From an uncultured Bacteroidales bacterium (lineage in GTDB: Bacteria; Bacteroidota; Bacteroidia; Bacteroidales; Paludibacteraceae), in contig ONPG01000003.1 of NCBI GenBank assembly GCA_900319645.1, positions 186,001-250,000 on the forward strand: a stretch of DNA of 64,000 nucleotides, read 5' to 3'. Below the pieces are notes generated by a model, which saw only the letters and a program-made list of their open reading frames with translations, did no database searches and had not been told where the DNA came from. This document shows positions 26,248-35,913 of the stretch, one piece after another. Each line of letters begins with the position of its first letter. Position 1 is the first letter of the stretch. The position numbers and the translations under genes are program-made.

Positions 26248-26332
26248 GTGCATGGAAGTGAGGATTGGAAGGAAAAAAGTGAAAGATAGAAAATGCAGTT
26301 TGCAGATTTTTGGCACAAATTGAGGATTTTTC

Positions 26333-26363
26333 TTGCGTATATCAAAAAAAAGTTGTACCTTTG
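26333..26363 (+). promoter_or_regulatory. Promoter for typA
   Basis: TTG at 26333 and TACCTTTG at 26356, 23-nt offset. Confidence 0.77.
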
Positions 26364-26454
26364 CAGGCTAAATATTGTGGCGCACTACGCGCGCCTATAT
26401 GCACGACCAATAAAGAAAAGCAGAACCAAGTACGCGAAAGCGCCCAAAAGACAT

Positions 26455-28269
26455 ATGCAGAACATTAGAAATATAGCAATTATTGCACACGTTGACCACG
26501 GAAAAACGACCTTGGTCGATAAGATGCTGTACACAGCCAAAGTGGTCAGCAGTCAGAAATCCGAGTTCAGCAATCAGCCTCAAGAGTTGATACTGGACAA
26601 CAACGACCTGGAGCGTGAACGTGGTATCACTATCCTCGCGAAGAACGTAGCCATCGAGTACAAAGGCGTGAAAATCAATGTGATTGACACTCCGGGGCAC
26701 GCTGATTTCGGAGGTGAAGTGGAACGTGTGCTGAACATGGCGGACGGCGTGTTGTTGCTGGTAGATGCCTTTGAAGGTCCGATGCCGCAGACACGTTTCG
26801 TGCTGCAGAAAGCACTCGAATTAGGTTTGAAACCCATCGTGGTGATCAACAAAGTAGATAAACTCAACTGCCGTCCGGACGAGGTGCAAGAAGAGGTGTT
26901 CGACCTCATGTGTAACCTGAACGCAACCGACGATCAGCTTGATTTCCAGACGCTTTACGGAAGTGCGAAGAACGGCTGGATGTCGAAAGACTGGAAGAAG
27001 CCGACTACGGATCTGACCGATCTCATGGACGCCATCTTAGAGTATATTCCTGCTCCGGAAGACAATCCCGGTACGCCGCAGATGTTGGTTACTTCGCTGG
27101 ACTACAACAGTTATGTCGGCCGAATCGCGATCGGTCGTGTTCATCGCGGAGAGTTCAAAGACGGACAGAACGTGACGCTGGCAAAGAAAGACGGCACGAT
27201 GGTCAAAACGAAGATCAAGGAGCTGCACACTTTCTCCGGCATGGGACACGTGAAGACGGACGTAGTCAAGAACGGGGACATCTGCGCGATGATCGGTATC
27301 GACGGTTTTGAGATCGGCGACACGGTATGCGACTACGAGAATCCGGAACCGCTCAAACCGATTGCGATAGACGAGCCGACGATGAGTATGACGTTCTGCA
27401 TCAACGACAGTCCGTTCTTCGGACAGGACGGTAAGTTCGTGACCAGCCGTCACATCCAGGACCGTTTGAACAAAGAGCTGGAGAAGAACCTGGCTCTGCG
27501 TGTAGAGAAAGGCGCGGAGGAGAGCAGTTGGCGAGTGTTCGGTCGCGGCGTGCTGCATCTGAGCGTGCTGATCGAGACCATGCGTCGCGAGGGATACGAG
27601 CTGCAAGTAGGTCAGCCGCAGGTGATCATCAAAGAGATTGACGGCGTCAAGTGCGAGCCGGTAGAGAGCCTGACGGTCAACACGCCGGAAGAGTGCTCGG
27701 GCAAGATCATCGAGTTCGTGAGCACCCACAAAGGCGAGATGACGAAGATGGAGATGGTGAACGACCGCGTCCATCTGGAGTTCACTATTCCGAGCCGCGG
27801 TATCATGGGAATGCGTACATATGTGATGAACGTGAGTGCCGGCGAAGCGATCATGGCACACCGTTTCCTGGAGTACCAGCCGTGGAAAGGCGAGATCGTG
27901 AAGCGAAACAACGGCAGTTTGATCGCCATGGAAGCCGGAACGGCTTATGCTTATGCGCTGGACAAGTTGCAGGACCGCGGTAAGTTCTTTATCGACCCGC
28001 AGGAGGAAGTGTATGCAGGTCAGGTAGTGGGCGAAAACGCCAAAGAGGGCGACATCGTCATCAACGTGACCAAGAGCAAGAAACTGACGAATATGCGCTC
28101 GAAAAGTGCGGACGACAAAGCCGTTCTGCCACCGCCCGTGAGAATGAGTCTGGAGGAAGCCTTGGAGTACATCAAAGAGGACGAGTACGTAGAGGTAACT
28201 CCGCACGCTATGCGTATCCGCAAGATCATTCTCGACGAGCTGGAGCGCAAACGCGCAGGAAGAGCGTGA
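26455..28269 (+). CDS. typA: Ribosome-associated translational GTPase TypA/BipA
   Basis: 604-residue EF-G-like GTPase that aids ribosome assembly and stress adaptation. G1 [16 protein letters not shown]2 region [12 protein letters not shown]3 [16 protein letters not shown]4 NKVDK; then domain II, and the BipA C-terminal domain with [20 protein letters not shown] and [24 protein letters not shown] in two parts. ATG 26455 is chosen because the conserved N-terminus ([15 protein letters not shown]) begins there; upstream in-frame codons lie before the predicted transcript start. tig follows 57 bp later, separated by a 9-bp array. Confidence 0.96.
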   Translation: MQNIRNIAIIAHVDHGKTTLVDKMLYTAKVVSSQKSEFSNQPQELILDNNDLERERGITILAKNVAIEYKGVKINVIDTPGHADFGGEVERVLNMADGVLLLVDAFEGPMPQTRFVLQKALELGLKPIVVINKVDKLNCRPDEVQEEVFDLMCNLNATDDQLDFQTLYGSAKNGWMSKDWKKPTTDLTDLMDAILEYIPAPEDNPGTPQMLVTSLDYNSYVGRIAIGRVHRGEFKDGQNVTLAKKDGTMVKTKIKELHTFSGMGHVKTDVVKNGDICAMIGIDGFEIGDTVCDYENPEPLKPIAIDEPTMSMTFCINDSPFFGQDGKFVTSRHIQDRLNKELEKNLALRVEKGAEESSWRVFGRGVLHLSVLIETMRREGYELQVGQPQVIIKEIDGVKCEPVESLTVNTPEECSGKIIEFVSTHKGEMTKMEMVNDRVHLEFTIPSRGIMGMRTYVMNVSAGEAIMAHRFLEYQPWKGEIVKRNNGSLIAMEAGTAYAYALDKLQDRGKFFIDPQEEVYAGQVVGENAKEGDIVINVTKSKKLTNMRSKSADDKAVLPPPVRMSLEEALEYIKEDEYVEVTPHAMRIRKIILDELERKRAGRA

Positions 28270-28273
28270 GGAG

Positions 28274-28309
28274 GAATCTGAGTTATCGGAGTAATCAGAA
28301 AAATCATTA
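28274..28309. repeat. Four-unit 9-bp array between typA and tig
   Basis: GAATCTGAG, TTATCGGAG, TAATCAGAA, AAATCATTA; same family as the CGGAGTANT arrays in dusB (11-46) and the GGGPS-TadA linker (3262-3306). Confidence 0.75.
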
Positions 28310-28325
28310 AAAAACAATCATAAAA

Positions 28326-29654
28326 ATGAAAATTGAACAAAGTGAATTGAAGAACCTGACAGGCGTTATTACGCTCACTATCGAGCCCGCTGATTATCAG
28401 GAAGAAGTAGCAAAACAACTGAAAGAAGTACGTCACAAAGCACAGATGCCGGGTTTCCGTCCGGGAATGGTTCCGGCCGGGCTGGTAAAGAAAATGTACG
28501 GCAAAGGTATTTTAGCAGACGTGCTGAACAAAGCCGTAGGCGAGAACCTGCAGAAACACATCGAGGACAACAAACTGCAGATCTTAGGTGATCCTCTGCC
28601 AAGCGAGAACTCGCCGAAGATCGACCTCGACAACGAGGACACTTTCACCTTTATGTTCGACATCGCCGTAGCTCCGGAGTTCGACGCCAAGCTGAACGGC
28701 AAGAACAAACTGACGGAATATGAGATCGAGGTAACCGACGAGATGGTGAACAACCAGGTTAACTCGTACGCAGAGCGCTTCGGCGATTATGTATCCGCCG
28801 AGGAGGTAGCAGAAGGCGACATCGTCAAGGGTTTGGTCAAGCAGGTTGATGGCGAGATCGTGAAAGAGAACGCCGTGCTCAATCCGGCATACATGAAGGA
28901 CAAAGAGCAGCAGAAGCTGTTCCTCGGCGCGAAGAAAGGTGCAACAGTGACCTTCAACCCGGCAAAAGCTTTTGAGAGCGAGGTAGAGGTTAGTTCGCTG
29001 TTAGGAATCACCAAAGAGCAGGCTAAGGAACTGAAGAGCGATTTCACCTTCGAGATCCAGGAGATCACCCGTCACACAGCCGCCAAGATTGACAGCGAGC
29101 TGTTCGCGAAAGTGTATGGCGAGAACGCTCCGAAAGACGAGGCTGAGTTCCGCGCAAAAGTGAAAGCCGAGATCGAGGCAAACATGGCCGAGGACAGCAA
29201 ATACAAGTTCGGTCTGGATGCCAAAGAGGCGATCATGAAGAAGATGGAAGGTCTGGAGTTCCCAGTTGACTTCCTCAAACGCTGGGTACTTGCCACCAAC
29301 GAGAAGATGACACAGGAAGAACTGGACAAAGACTTCGACAAGATGCTGGACGAACTGAAATGGCACCTGGCGAAAGACCAGCTGATGAAAGAATACAACA
29401 TCGACGTGCAGAAAGAGGACGTAGAGGCATACGCCAAAGAAGTGGCCAGAATGCAGTTCATGCAATACGGTCTGATGCACGTGGATGACCAGTATCTGAC
29501 CAACTACGCCAACGAGATGCTCAAGCAGGAGAACCAACTGCGCGGTATCGTAGAGCGCGTGGCCGAAAACAAGATCTACGACGCGCTGAAAGGCGTAGCC
29601 AAGATCGAGAAGAAACAGATCTCGCACGCCGATTTCGGTAAACTGTTTAACTAA
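28326..29654 (+). CDS. tig: Trigger factor
   Basis: 442-residue ribosome-bound chaperone and prolyl isomerase. N-terminal ribosome-binding domain with the signature MPGFRPGMVPAGLVKKMYGKG; central PPIase-like domain (about 155-250, GDIVKGLVKQVDG onward) which is degenerate, as in other Bacteroidetes; and a long helical C-terminal chaperone domain. The length is typical of the phylum. It probably shares the typA transcript. Start ATG 28326 opens the family N-terminus MKIEQSELKNLTGVITL. Confidence 0.95.
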   Translation: MKIEQSELKNLTGVITLTIEPADYQEEVAKQLKEVRHKAQMPGFRPGMVPAGLVKKMYGKGILADVLNKAVGENLQKHIEDNKLQILGDPLPSENSPKIDLDNEDTFTFMFDIAVAPEFDAKLNGKNKLTEYEIEVTDEMVNNQVNSYAERFGDYVSAEEVAEGDIVKGLVKQVDGEIVKENAVLNPAYMKDKEQQKLFLGAKKGATVTFNPAKAFESEVEVSSLLGITKEQAKELKSDFTFEIQEITRHTAAKIDSELFAKVYGENAPKDEAEFRAKVKAEIEANMAEDSKYKFGLDAKEAIMKKMEGLEFPVDFLKRWVLATNEKMTQEELDKDFDKMLDELKWHLAKDQLMKEYNIDVQKEDVEAYAKEVARMQFMQYGLMHVDDQYLTNYANEMLKQENQLRGIVERVAENKIYDALKGVAKIEKKQISHADFGKLFN

Positions 29655-29662
29655 TTGGTCGA

Positions 29663-29694
29663 GATCACGAGATGACGTGATCACGTGACCACGA
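29663..29694. repeat. Four-unit 8-bp array ahead of mpl
   Basis: GATCACGA, GATGACGT, GATCACGT, GACCACGA (32 bp), ending 5 bp before the mpl ATG at 29700. It offers an in-frame GTG (29685) that is probably not the real start. Confidence 0.9.
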
Positions 29695-29699
29695 AAAAT

Positions 29700-31127
29700 A
29701 TGGTTCATATTCATTTCATAGCTATAGGAGGAGCGGCGATGCACAATCTGGCATTGGCCGTAGCCTCCAAGGCGGGATACAAAGTAACCGGGTCGGACGA
29801 CGAGATCTTCGACCCGGCGTTGAGTCACCTGCGTGACGCAGGTCTGCTGCCCGATGAGATGGGTTGGCATCCCGAACGTATCACGCGTGACATAGACGCT
29901 ATTATATTAGGAATGCACGCGCGCGAGGATAATCCCGAGTTGGTTCGCGCAAGAGAGTTGGGACTGAAGATCTATTCGTTCCCCGAATATCTCTACGAGC
30001 AGACCAAAGACAAGATCCGTATCGTAGTAGGCGGAAGCCACGGCAAGACGACTACGACGAGCATGATTCTGTATGTGCTCAACCGCCTCGGTATCGAAGC
30101 CGACTACATGGTAGGCGCACAGATTGAGGGATTCGAGCGGATGGTTCGTCTGAGTGACACGGCTAAATATGCTGTGTTTGAGGGCGATGAGTATCTGACC
30201 AGCCCGCTTGATCTGAGAAGCAAGTTCCTTTGGTATCACCCGCACGTGGCTATCCTGACAGGTATTGCATGGGACCATATCAACGTGTTCCCGACTTTTC
30301 CGGAATATGTGGAGACGTTCAGGAAGTTTGTGAACAGCATCGAGCCGGAAGGCAGTTTTATCTACTATCAGGGCGATGAGAACCTGAGAATGTTAGCCGA
30401 CGAAATCAGGAGATCACGAGACCACGAGATCACGGCCATTCCTTACGACGCTTACGATGGGAAGGTGGAGATGCAGGTGTTCGGGCGGCACAACATGCAG
30501 AACCTGCAGGCCGCGATGTTAGCCTGTCATTGCATCGGCGTGAAGCCGGAGGATTTCTACCGCGAGATAAGCACGTTTACCGGTGCGAGCAACCGTCTGG
30601 AGAAGATATGCGAGACGGAGAGCTCTGTGGCATACAAGGATTTTGCACACAGCCCGAGCAAACTGAAGGCGACCATCAATGCCGTACGTGAGCGCTATCC
30701 GGAGAAAAAACTGATTGCGTGCATGGAGTTGCACACCTTCTCCAGCCTGATGGCGGATTTCCTGCCTCAATACAAAGGCTGCATGGCAGAGGCGGATGTG
30801 GCGTACGTGTATTTCAACCCGAAAGTGATTGAACACAAGCGTCTTACGCCGATCACGAAGGAAGAAGTACGCGAGGCATTCGGCACAACGAACGTGACGG
30901 TTTTCACCGAGAGCGAAGCGCTGCAAGAGGCATTGAGGAAATGCACAAAGGAACCATGTACCAAGTACAAAGGCGTAGCTTTGTTGATGATGTCGAGCGG
31001 CACATTCGACGGAGTGGATGTCAAGCAGTTTGCTACAGAATTGTTGGAAACTGATCTGGAGAACGGTACGCTCATCATCGAGAAGAACGGCGTGAAATAT
31101 AACGCTATCGGTAATGTAATCAAGTAA
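29700..31127 (+). CDS. mpl: Mur ligase family protein, murein tripeptide recycling ligase (Mpl-like), with odd C-terminal tail
   Basis: 475 residues from ATG 29700. Mpl reattaches the tripeptide L-Ala-gamma-D-Glu-meso-DAP to UDP-MurNAc during wall recycling. Seen: MVHIHFIAIGGAAMHNLAL, the ATP loop VVGGSHGKTTTTSMIL, EGDEYLTSPLDLRSKFLWYHPHVAILT in two parts, TGIAWDHINVFPTF, FTGASNRLE, DFAHSPSKLKATI. A 4 x 8-bp array (30403-30434) inserts RRSRDHEIT. After the expected end (LLMMSSGTFDGVD...) there is an extra tail, LENGTLIIEKNGVKYNAIGN, plus VIK. The secreted protein encoded next ends almost identically. No signal peptide is present. Enzyme identity good; tail unexplained. Confidence 0.9.
   Translation: MVHIHFIAIGGAAMHNLALAVASKAGYKVTGSDDEIFDPALSHLRDAGLLPDEMGWHPERITRDIDAIILGMHAREDNPELVRARELGLKIYSFPEYLYEQTKDKIRIVVGGSHGKTTTTSMILYVLNRLGIEADYMVGAQIEGFERMVRLSDTAKYAVFEGDEYLTSPLDLRSKFLWYHPHVAILTGIAWDHINVFPTFPEYVETFRKFVNSIEPEGSFIYYQGDENLRMLADEIRRSRDHEITAIPYDAYDGKVEMQVFGRHNMQNLQAAMLACHCIGVKPEDFYREISTFTGASNRLEKICETESSVAYKDFAHSPSKLKATINAVRERYPEKKLIACMELHTFSSLMADFLPQYKGCMAEADVAYVYFNPKVIEHKRLTPITKEEVREAFGTTNVTVFTESEALQEALRKCTKEPCTKYKGVALLMMSSGTFDGVDVKQFATELLETDLENGTLIIEKNGVKYNAIGNVIK
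30403..30434. repeat. Four-unit 8-bp array inside mpl
   Basis: AAATCAGG, AGATCACG, AGACCACG, AGATCACG (32 bp), in frame, encoding part of EIRRSRDHEIT. Confidence 0.9.
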
Positions 31128-31146
31128 GATTTGTTACTTTTTCAGA

Positions 31147-31185
31147 AAAAATGGCACTTGCATTTGCGAGTGTCATTTTTTTTTT
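31147..31185 (+). terminator. mpl terminator, overlapping the next promoter
   Basis: AAAAATGGCACT pairs with AGTGTCATTTTT (12 bp with one G-U) around a 10-nt loop, followed by a T-run. The -33 TTG (31164) of the next promoter is in the loop. Confidence 0.85.
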
Positions 31186-31194
31186 GTAATTTTG
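31164..31194 (+). promoter_or_regulatory. Promoter for the secreted repeat protein
   Basis: TTG at 31164 and TAATTTTG at 31187, 23-nt offset; 26 nt from the -7 box to ATG 31221. Confidence 0.77.
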
Positions 31195-31220
31195 TAGGCA
31201 ATATTAAAACCAAGAAGAAT

Positions 31221-32819
31221 ATGAAAAGATTAACTTATCTATTTTGCGCGCTGATGATGCTCACCGGCGCACAGGTTGTACAGGCAGCCAAGACGTACGA
31301 CCTGAAGATTAGCGACTACGAACCGGAGTATTTTAAGCAGAACAACGATGTCTATCTGCTCATGCACACCGAAGATGAAGCGATGGCTATCCGTCTGGAT
31401 ATTATCGTGGAGGATGGACAGCAGTTCTTCACCAACGGCAAGACTTACACATGGGAGGATATGATGCATACATTCTGCTACGCCTATGTACGGGACGAGT
31501 TCAAGGAGTATAAATTTGCCGACGCCACCTTCACGTGGCGTTTGGACGAACTGGGCTTGGAGCACTTTGCAGGCTCGGCTACCGATTCGCTGGGCAACAT
31601 CTACAACTTCCACTACGATGTGCTGCCGTATATCCCTACCGGAGACACGATTGAGATGACTTTCACCCATTCCTTGCGACTGGAGCACGATGGCGAATGG
31701 TATTTCTCAGGAACAGAAGGCGAGTATTACGTTCTCTTCACGCTTATCAACGAGGGCAACTCGCCTGTCGGACACTACGATGCACAAAATATCGATATCG
31801 AGTATTCGTATATTGACAGACCTGCCGCGAGCGGCGACCACGAGATATTCCTTTTCCACCATGCAGAAATAGACATCACCGAGGCTACAGATGATACCCT
31901 CAAGATAGAAGCACTCGTGGCGGCTATGGACACTAATGTCTATCGCATCCACATGTTCTATTTAGAACCCAAGCCGATCACCAAGAAAACCATCACCGCC
32001 ACCAACCTCTATATCAATACCGATTACCTGTACGGTATGATCGGCGCATTCCAGGTGGAGGCATCGAATGACGACCACTACATCAAAATGGCGTTCACGC
32101 CAATGACCGATGAACTGAATATCTACGACACCTATCTCATCTCTACCCTGACACCGAATATGGGCTATGTGACGGATTATTCTCAATCCGAGGAGGATGG
32201 TATCGAGATTTATCAAGGCACAATCACCATCTCCAAGACCGATAATAGCGCAGTACTGACGGGAACGATTCTCTGCTACGACAACACCGAGTACACCCTC
32301 GACCTTTCTTATGTAGTGCCGGAGAAGACGCGCGAGGAGGACCTGAATATAGACGGACTGACGCTCCATTTAGACCAAGGAGCATGGCGAATCAGCGGCT
32401 ACAATGCAGACAAAACACAGTTTGTTTCGCTGGTTCTCAATGATTTCGGAATAGAAGGCACATACGATTTCGTGAAGACGAGTCCCTTGTACTCCTATCT
32501 GGTAACGGATATCACATGGCAGAGCGGAGAGGTGGAGTCCTACTTGTATTACGAATTGAGAGACGCCAATCTGACGGTCTCGCTGAACCCAACGGACAGC
32601 GTTGTGACAATCACCGGCACGATGCTCATGCAGCGAGACACCGATCCGCGTGACGTTCCGCTATACAATGTCCAGCTACGCAGCAAAGCCGATACCGAAG
32701 CCGTAGAGAACCTGCGAACCGAGACCTCCGCCACCAAACGCTTGGAGAACGGCCGGATCGTCATCGAGAAAAACGGCGTGAAATATACCGTTACCGGAAA
32801 CGTCATCGGACGTCACTAA
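31221..32819 (+). CDS. Secreted protein with internal repeats and a T9SS-like C-terminal tail
   Basis: 532 residues from ATG 31221, which opens a clean signal peptide (KRLTYLFCALMMLTGAQVVQA). The mature protein is acidic and beta-rich and seems to hold about three related units, each ending in a strand pattern such as AVLTGTILCYDNTEYTLDL or VTITGTMLMQRDTD. I do not recognise a named domain. The C-terminus, after a Thr-rich linker, reads RLENGRIVIEKNGVKYTVTG plus NVIGRH. This is a short tail type also seen at the end of the DUF4874/DUF4832 protein (40.7 kb) and, unexpectedly, of Mpl. Probably exported or surface-attached. Function unknown. Confidence 0.75.
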   Translation: MKRLTYLFCALMMLTGAQVVQAAKTYDLKISDYEPEYFKQNNDVYLLMHTEDEAMAIRLDIIVEDGQQFFTNGKTYTWEDMMHTFCYAYVRDEFKEYKFADATFTWRLDELGLEHFAGSATDSLGNIYNFHYDVLPYIPTGDTIEMTFTHSLRLEHDGEWYFSGTEGEYYVLFTLINEGNSPVGHYDAQNIDIEYSYIDRPAASGDHEIFLFHHAEIDITEATDDTLKIEALVAAMDTNVYRIHMFYLEPKPITKKTITATNLYINTDYLYGMIGAFQVEASNDDHYIKMAFTPMTDELNIYDTYLISTLTPNMGYVTDYSQSEEDGIEIYQGTITISKTDNSAVLTGTILCYDNTEYTLDLSYVVPEKTREEDLNIDGLTLHLDQGAWRISGYNADKTQFVSLVLNDFGIEGTYDFVKTSPLYSYLVTDITWQSGEVESYLYYELRDANLTVSLNPTDSVVTITGTMLMQRDTDPRDVPLYNVQLRSKADTEAVENLRTETSATKRLENGRIVIEKNGVKYTVTGNVIGRH

Positions 32820-32881
32820 GCATGCACAGACATTTTTGTGCGAGATGACGTGCCCTGCGGCTAATCATCTGTGAAACAAAA

Positions 32882-32911
32882 GAAAGTGCCCGGAATGATC
32901 CGAGCACTTTC
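32882..32911. terminator. Bidirectional terminator between convergent genes
   Basis: GAAAGTGC...GCACTTTC hairpin with an inner CCG/CGG, flanked by A/T-rich runs. Confidence 0.85.
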
Positions 32912-32916
32912 ATTTT

Positions 32917-34830
32917 CTAACTTAAAGCGGCGAGGTTCTTTTCGTTCAGCAGTTCCTTGCCCTCGGGCGTATAGGCGTAGTCGATACGGTCCTGGAAATA
33001 GTTTTCCACTTTGCCACGGACGACTTTCATGGTGGAGTTGACGAGGTGGTTCTGCTCGGTCCACGCCTCGGGAAGCACAGCAACAGCTGCCGGGAGCCAC
33101 GCCTCTGGGAAGACACCTTCGTTCCTGCCTCCGGGCCGATACGAATCGATCTCGCTTTGAATCTTTTGGAGCATACACTCCTTACCTTCGCGTGTGGCAG
33201 GATCCTTGCCTTGCTCCTTCGCCCAAGCTTGCAACGCCTCTTTGTTCGGGACCATCAGCAGGATGGTGTAAGGATCCTGGTTGTTGTGCAAGATACACTG
33301 GTCCACATATATACTTCCGTCCGTCAGCGAGTCCTCGAATCCCTCGGGGCTGTATTTCTCGCCGTCGGCACGTATCAGAAGCGATTTGAAACGTCCCACC
33401 ACCCAGAGATAGCCCGGATGATCCTTGGTCACATATCCCATATCGCCGGTGTGAAGCCATCCGTCCACGATAGTGGAAGCGGTACTCTCAGGATTCTTCC
33501 AATATCCCGCCATGACGTTCTCACCCCGGATGACAATCTCGCCTCTCTCGCCGTCCGGCACTACCTTTCCCTCAGCGTCGCATATCTTCAGGTCAAGCGG
33601 TTTGACGATTCTTCCGCTGGAGCCGAAGATAGCTCCCTCCATCGAGTTAGAGCAGATGATTGGCGTAGCTTCGCTTAGACCGTAGCCCTGAAACATCGGC
33701 ATTCCCACCGCGCAGAAATAGCGTTGCAACGCAATGTCGAGCAAAGCCCCTCCGCCGACAAAGAATCGCATTCTTCCTCCGAAATTCTCCCTCACGGCTT
33801 TGAATATCAGTCGGTCGAACAGTTTCACCAAGGGCCATCTCCATGCGTTACGCCATCCTCCTCTGTTCCAATACTCACGGTTGTAAGCGATGGCATTGTT
33901 CAAAGCGAAGTTATAGAGCCGTTCCACTTTCTCGCCCTTCGCATGAATAGCAGTTTCTATACTTTTACGGAAATTACGCGCCAAGGCAGGGACAGAAAGC
34001 ATCACATGTGGCCGAACTTCGCGGATGGCAATCGGTATATTCCGAAGGGTCGCCATCGCCGTTTTTCCCACCGGAACCGTAGCTATACTGCCTCCGTACG
34101 ACATCATCGTATAGAATCCCGCCACATGTGCAAAACAATGGTCAAGCGGCAGGATGATAAGCATCACATCGTCCAACTGGCAATGAATGACAGAACTACC
34201 CTGCTCCACGTTCGCCGTGTAATTGCGGTGGGTTAAGAGAATACCTTTCGGGTCCGCCGTTGTGCCGGAGGTATAACTGATGTTGGCATAATCGTCCGGC
34301 GCGACACTCTCATAGCGTGCGCGGAAGGAATCAGGGTCTTTTGCCAAGAGGGCGTCTCCGAGCCGGATGACTTCGTCGATACTTATCTCCTTGTCCTCGT
34401 AATGGTCAATCGGGTCAAAGACGATGACGCGTTCTACTTGCGGACAATCGGGCATGATCTTCCGTATTTTAGGCAACTGCTGTTCGGAGGTCATGACAAA
34501 GCGTGCATCGGAATGGCGGATACGGAAGAGCAAATCACCTGCGTCCTCCAGTTTGATACTCAGCGGCACATTGACACCTCCGGCATAGAGGATACCGAGT
34601 TCGCCGGTTACCCAGAGGTTACGTCCCTGGCTGAGTAACGCTACGCGTTCACCTTTGTTCAGCCCCAAAGCCATCAGTCCGGCTCCGATACGGTGGGCTA
34701 TCTCACGTGTCTCGCGGAAAGTGGTCTCCGTCCAAACATCATCTATTTTTTCTCTCAGGAACACGTGCTCGCTATATTCATGCGTGTAGTGCTCCACAAA
34801 ATCAATAATTGTCGGTTTCTTTTTCATCAT
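32917..34830 (-). CDS. fadD: Long-chain fatty acid-CoA ligase (AMP-forming)
   Basis: 637-residue ANL-superfamily adenylate-forming enzyme that activates fatty acids to acyl-CoA. Seen: the P-loop-like ANISYTSGTTADPKGILLTH, the core YGLSEATPIICSNS, WLHTGDMGYVTKDHPGYLWVVGR in two parts with the hinge following VGRFK, and C-terminal STMKVVRGKVENYF. There is no signal peptide. The length and an extended N-terminal region fit the long-chain acyl-CoA synthetase group. It is transcribed alone from its own promoter, divergent from cysK. Substrate chain length is inferred from the family. Confidence 0.92.
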   Translation of the reverse strand: MMKKKPTIIDFVEHYTHEYSEHVFLREKIDDVWTETTFRETREIAHRIGAGLMALGLNKGERVALLSQGRNLWVTGELGILYAGGVNVPLSIKLEDAGDLLFRIRHSDARFVMTSEQQLPKIRKIMPDCPQVERVIVFDPIDHYEDKEISIDEVIRLGDALLAKDPDSFRARYESVAPDDYANISYTSGTTADPKGILLTHRNYTANVEQGSSVIHCQLDDVMLIILPLDHCFAHVAGFYTMMSYGGSIATVPVGKTAMATLRNIPIAIREVRPHVMLSVPALARNFRKSIETAIHAKGEKVERLYNFALNNAIAYNREYWNRGGWRNAWRWPLVKLFDRLIFKAVRENFGGRMRFFVGGGALLDIALQRYFCAVGMPMFQGYGLSEATPIICSNSMEGAIFGSSGRIVKPLDLKICDAEGKVVPDGERGEIVIRGENVMAGYWKNPESTASTIVDGWLHTGDMGYVTKDHPGYLWVVGRFKSLLIRADGEKYSPEGFEDSLTDGSIYVDQCILHNNQDPYTILLMVPNKEALQAWAKEQGKDPATREGKECMLQKIQSEIDSYRPGGRNEGVFPEAWLPAAVAVLPEAWTEQNHLVNSTMKVVRGKVENYFQDRIDYAYTPEGKELLNEKNLAALS

Positions 34831-34846
34831 TTGGAGTTTTAGGCGA

Positions 34847-34877
34847 CAAAATTACGAATTTTTTCTCGAATAAGCAA
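34847..34877 (-). promoter_or_regulatory. Promoter for fadD
   Basis: Minus strand TTG at 34877 and TAATTTTG at 34854-34847, 23-nt offset. Confidence 0.77.
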
Positions 34878-34926
34878 GCAAAATGACACTTTTCTGCAAT
34901 AATCGTTTATTTTTTATAAAAAGTAC

Positions 34927-34957
34927 TTGCATATTTTAAAAAAATGTAGTAATTTTG
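34927..34957 (+). promoter_or_regulatory. Promoter for cysK-cysE
   Basis: TTG at 34927 and TAATTTTG at 34950, 23-nt offset, followed by CAGTCC. Confidence 0.78.
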
Positions 34958-34989
34958 CAGTCCATCATGTAAACGTGATAAATGAGTTT

Positions 34990-35898
34990 ATGAATATATA
35001 CAGAGAATTGACAGAATTGGTAGGGCACACGCCTTTGTTGGAATTGACGGATCTGCCCGGCCAACAAGCACGTTTGTTGCTCAAGTTGGAATATTTCAAC
35101 CCGGGGGGCAGCGTAAAGGACCGTATCGCCCTGGCGATGATAGAAGACGCTGAGGAACGCGGTTTGCTCAGCCCGGGAGCCACCATCGTAGAGCCGACGA
35201 GCGGCAATACCGGCGTTGGTCTGGCGTGGGTGGGAGCCGCTAAAGGCTACCATGTCATACTCACGATGCCGGACACGATGTCGGTAGAACGGCGTAACCT
35301 GCTGAAAGCGTACGGCGCACAGTTGGAACTAACTCCGGGCACAGAAGGTATGAAGGGTGCTATAGCCAAGGCTGAGCAACTATGCCGCGAAATCCCCGGT
35401 GCCATCATCCTCGGTCAGTTCACAAATCCTGCCAACCCTGCGGCTCACCGCCGCACGACGGGCGAAGAGATATGGAAAGATACCGACGGACAAGTGGATC
35501 TATTCGTAGCCGGTATCGGTACGGGCGGAACGGTAAGCGGAACCGGGCAAGCCCTGAAAGCGCATAAACCCAATGTGGAGATTATCGGCGTAGAGCCGGC
35601 TTCATCGGCTGTGCTGACCTCGGGTCAGGCCGGGAAGCACAAGATACAAGGTATCGGAGCTGGTTTTGTTCCTGCCACGTACGATGCTGCAACCGTGGAC
35701 CGGGTGTTGACCGTGACGGACGAAGAGGCTTATGCTGCAGCACGCAGGCTGGCGGCAGAGCACGGACTGCTGGTCGGTATTTCCTCCGGAGCCGCTTTTC
35801 ACGCTGCATACACTTTAGCCTGCCAACCGGAAAACAGCGGAAAGATGATCGTAGCACTCCTGCCAGACACCGGAGAGCGATACTTGTCGGTTTTATAA
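34990..35898 (+). CDS. cysK: Cysteine synthase (O-acetylserine sulfhydrylase)
   Basis: 302-residue PLP enzyme that makes cysteine from O-acetylserine and sulfide. The PLP lysine lies in PGGSVKDRIALAMI; the substrate loop is EPTSGNTGVGLAWVGAAKGY; the phosphate loop is GIGTGGTVSGTGQAL. ATG 34990 is used because it opens the family N-terminus (MNIYRELTELVGHTPLLEL); the earlier in-frame ATG overlaps the promoter. Serine acetyltransferase follows after 15 bp, giving the complete two-step cysteine pathway in one operon. Confidence 0.96.
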   Translation: MNIYRELTELVGHTPLLELTDLPGQQARLLLKLEYFNPGGSVKDRIALAMIEDAEERGLLSPGATIVEPTSGNTGVGLAWVGAAKGYHVILTMPDTMSVERRNLLKAYGAQLELTPGTEGMKGAIAKAEQLCREIPGAIILGQFTNPANPAAHRRTTGEEIWKDTDGQVDLFVAGIGTGGTVSGTGQALKAHKPNVEIIGVEPASSAVLTSGQAGKHKIQGIGAGFVPATYDAATVDRVLTVTDEEAYAAARRLAAEHGLLVGISSGAAFHAAYTLACQPENSGKMIVALLPDTGERYLSVL

Positions 35899-35913
35899 GA
35901 CGGATAGCATCCT

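Noticed and set aside
29685-29699. GTG 29685 as the mpl start
   Set aside because: It lies in an 8-bp array; ATG 29700 opens the conserved MVHIHFIAIGG.
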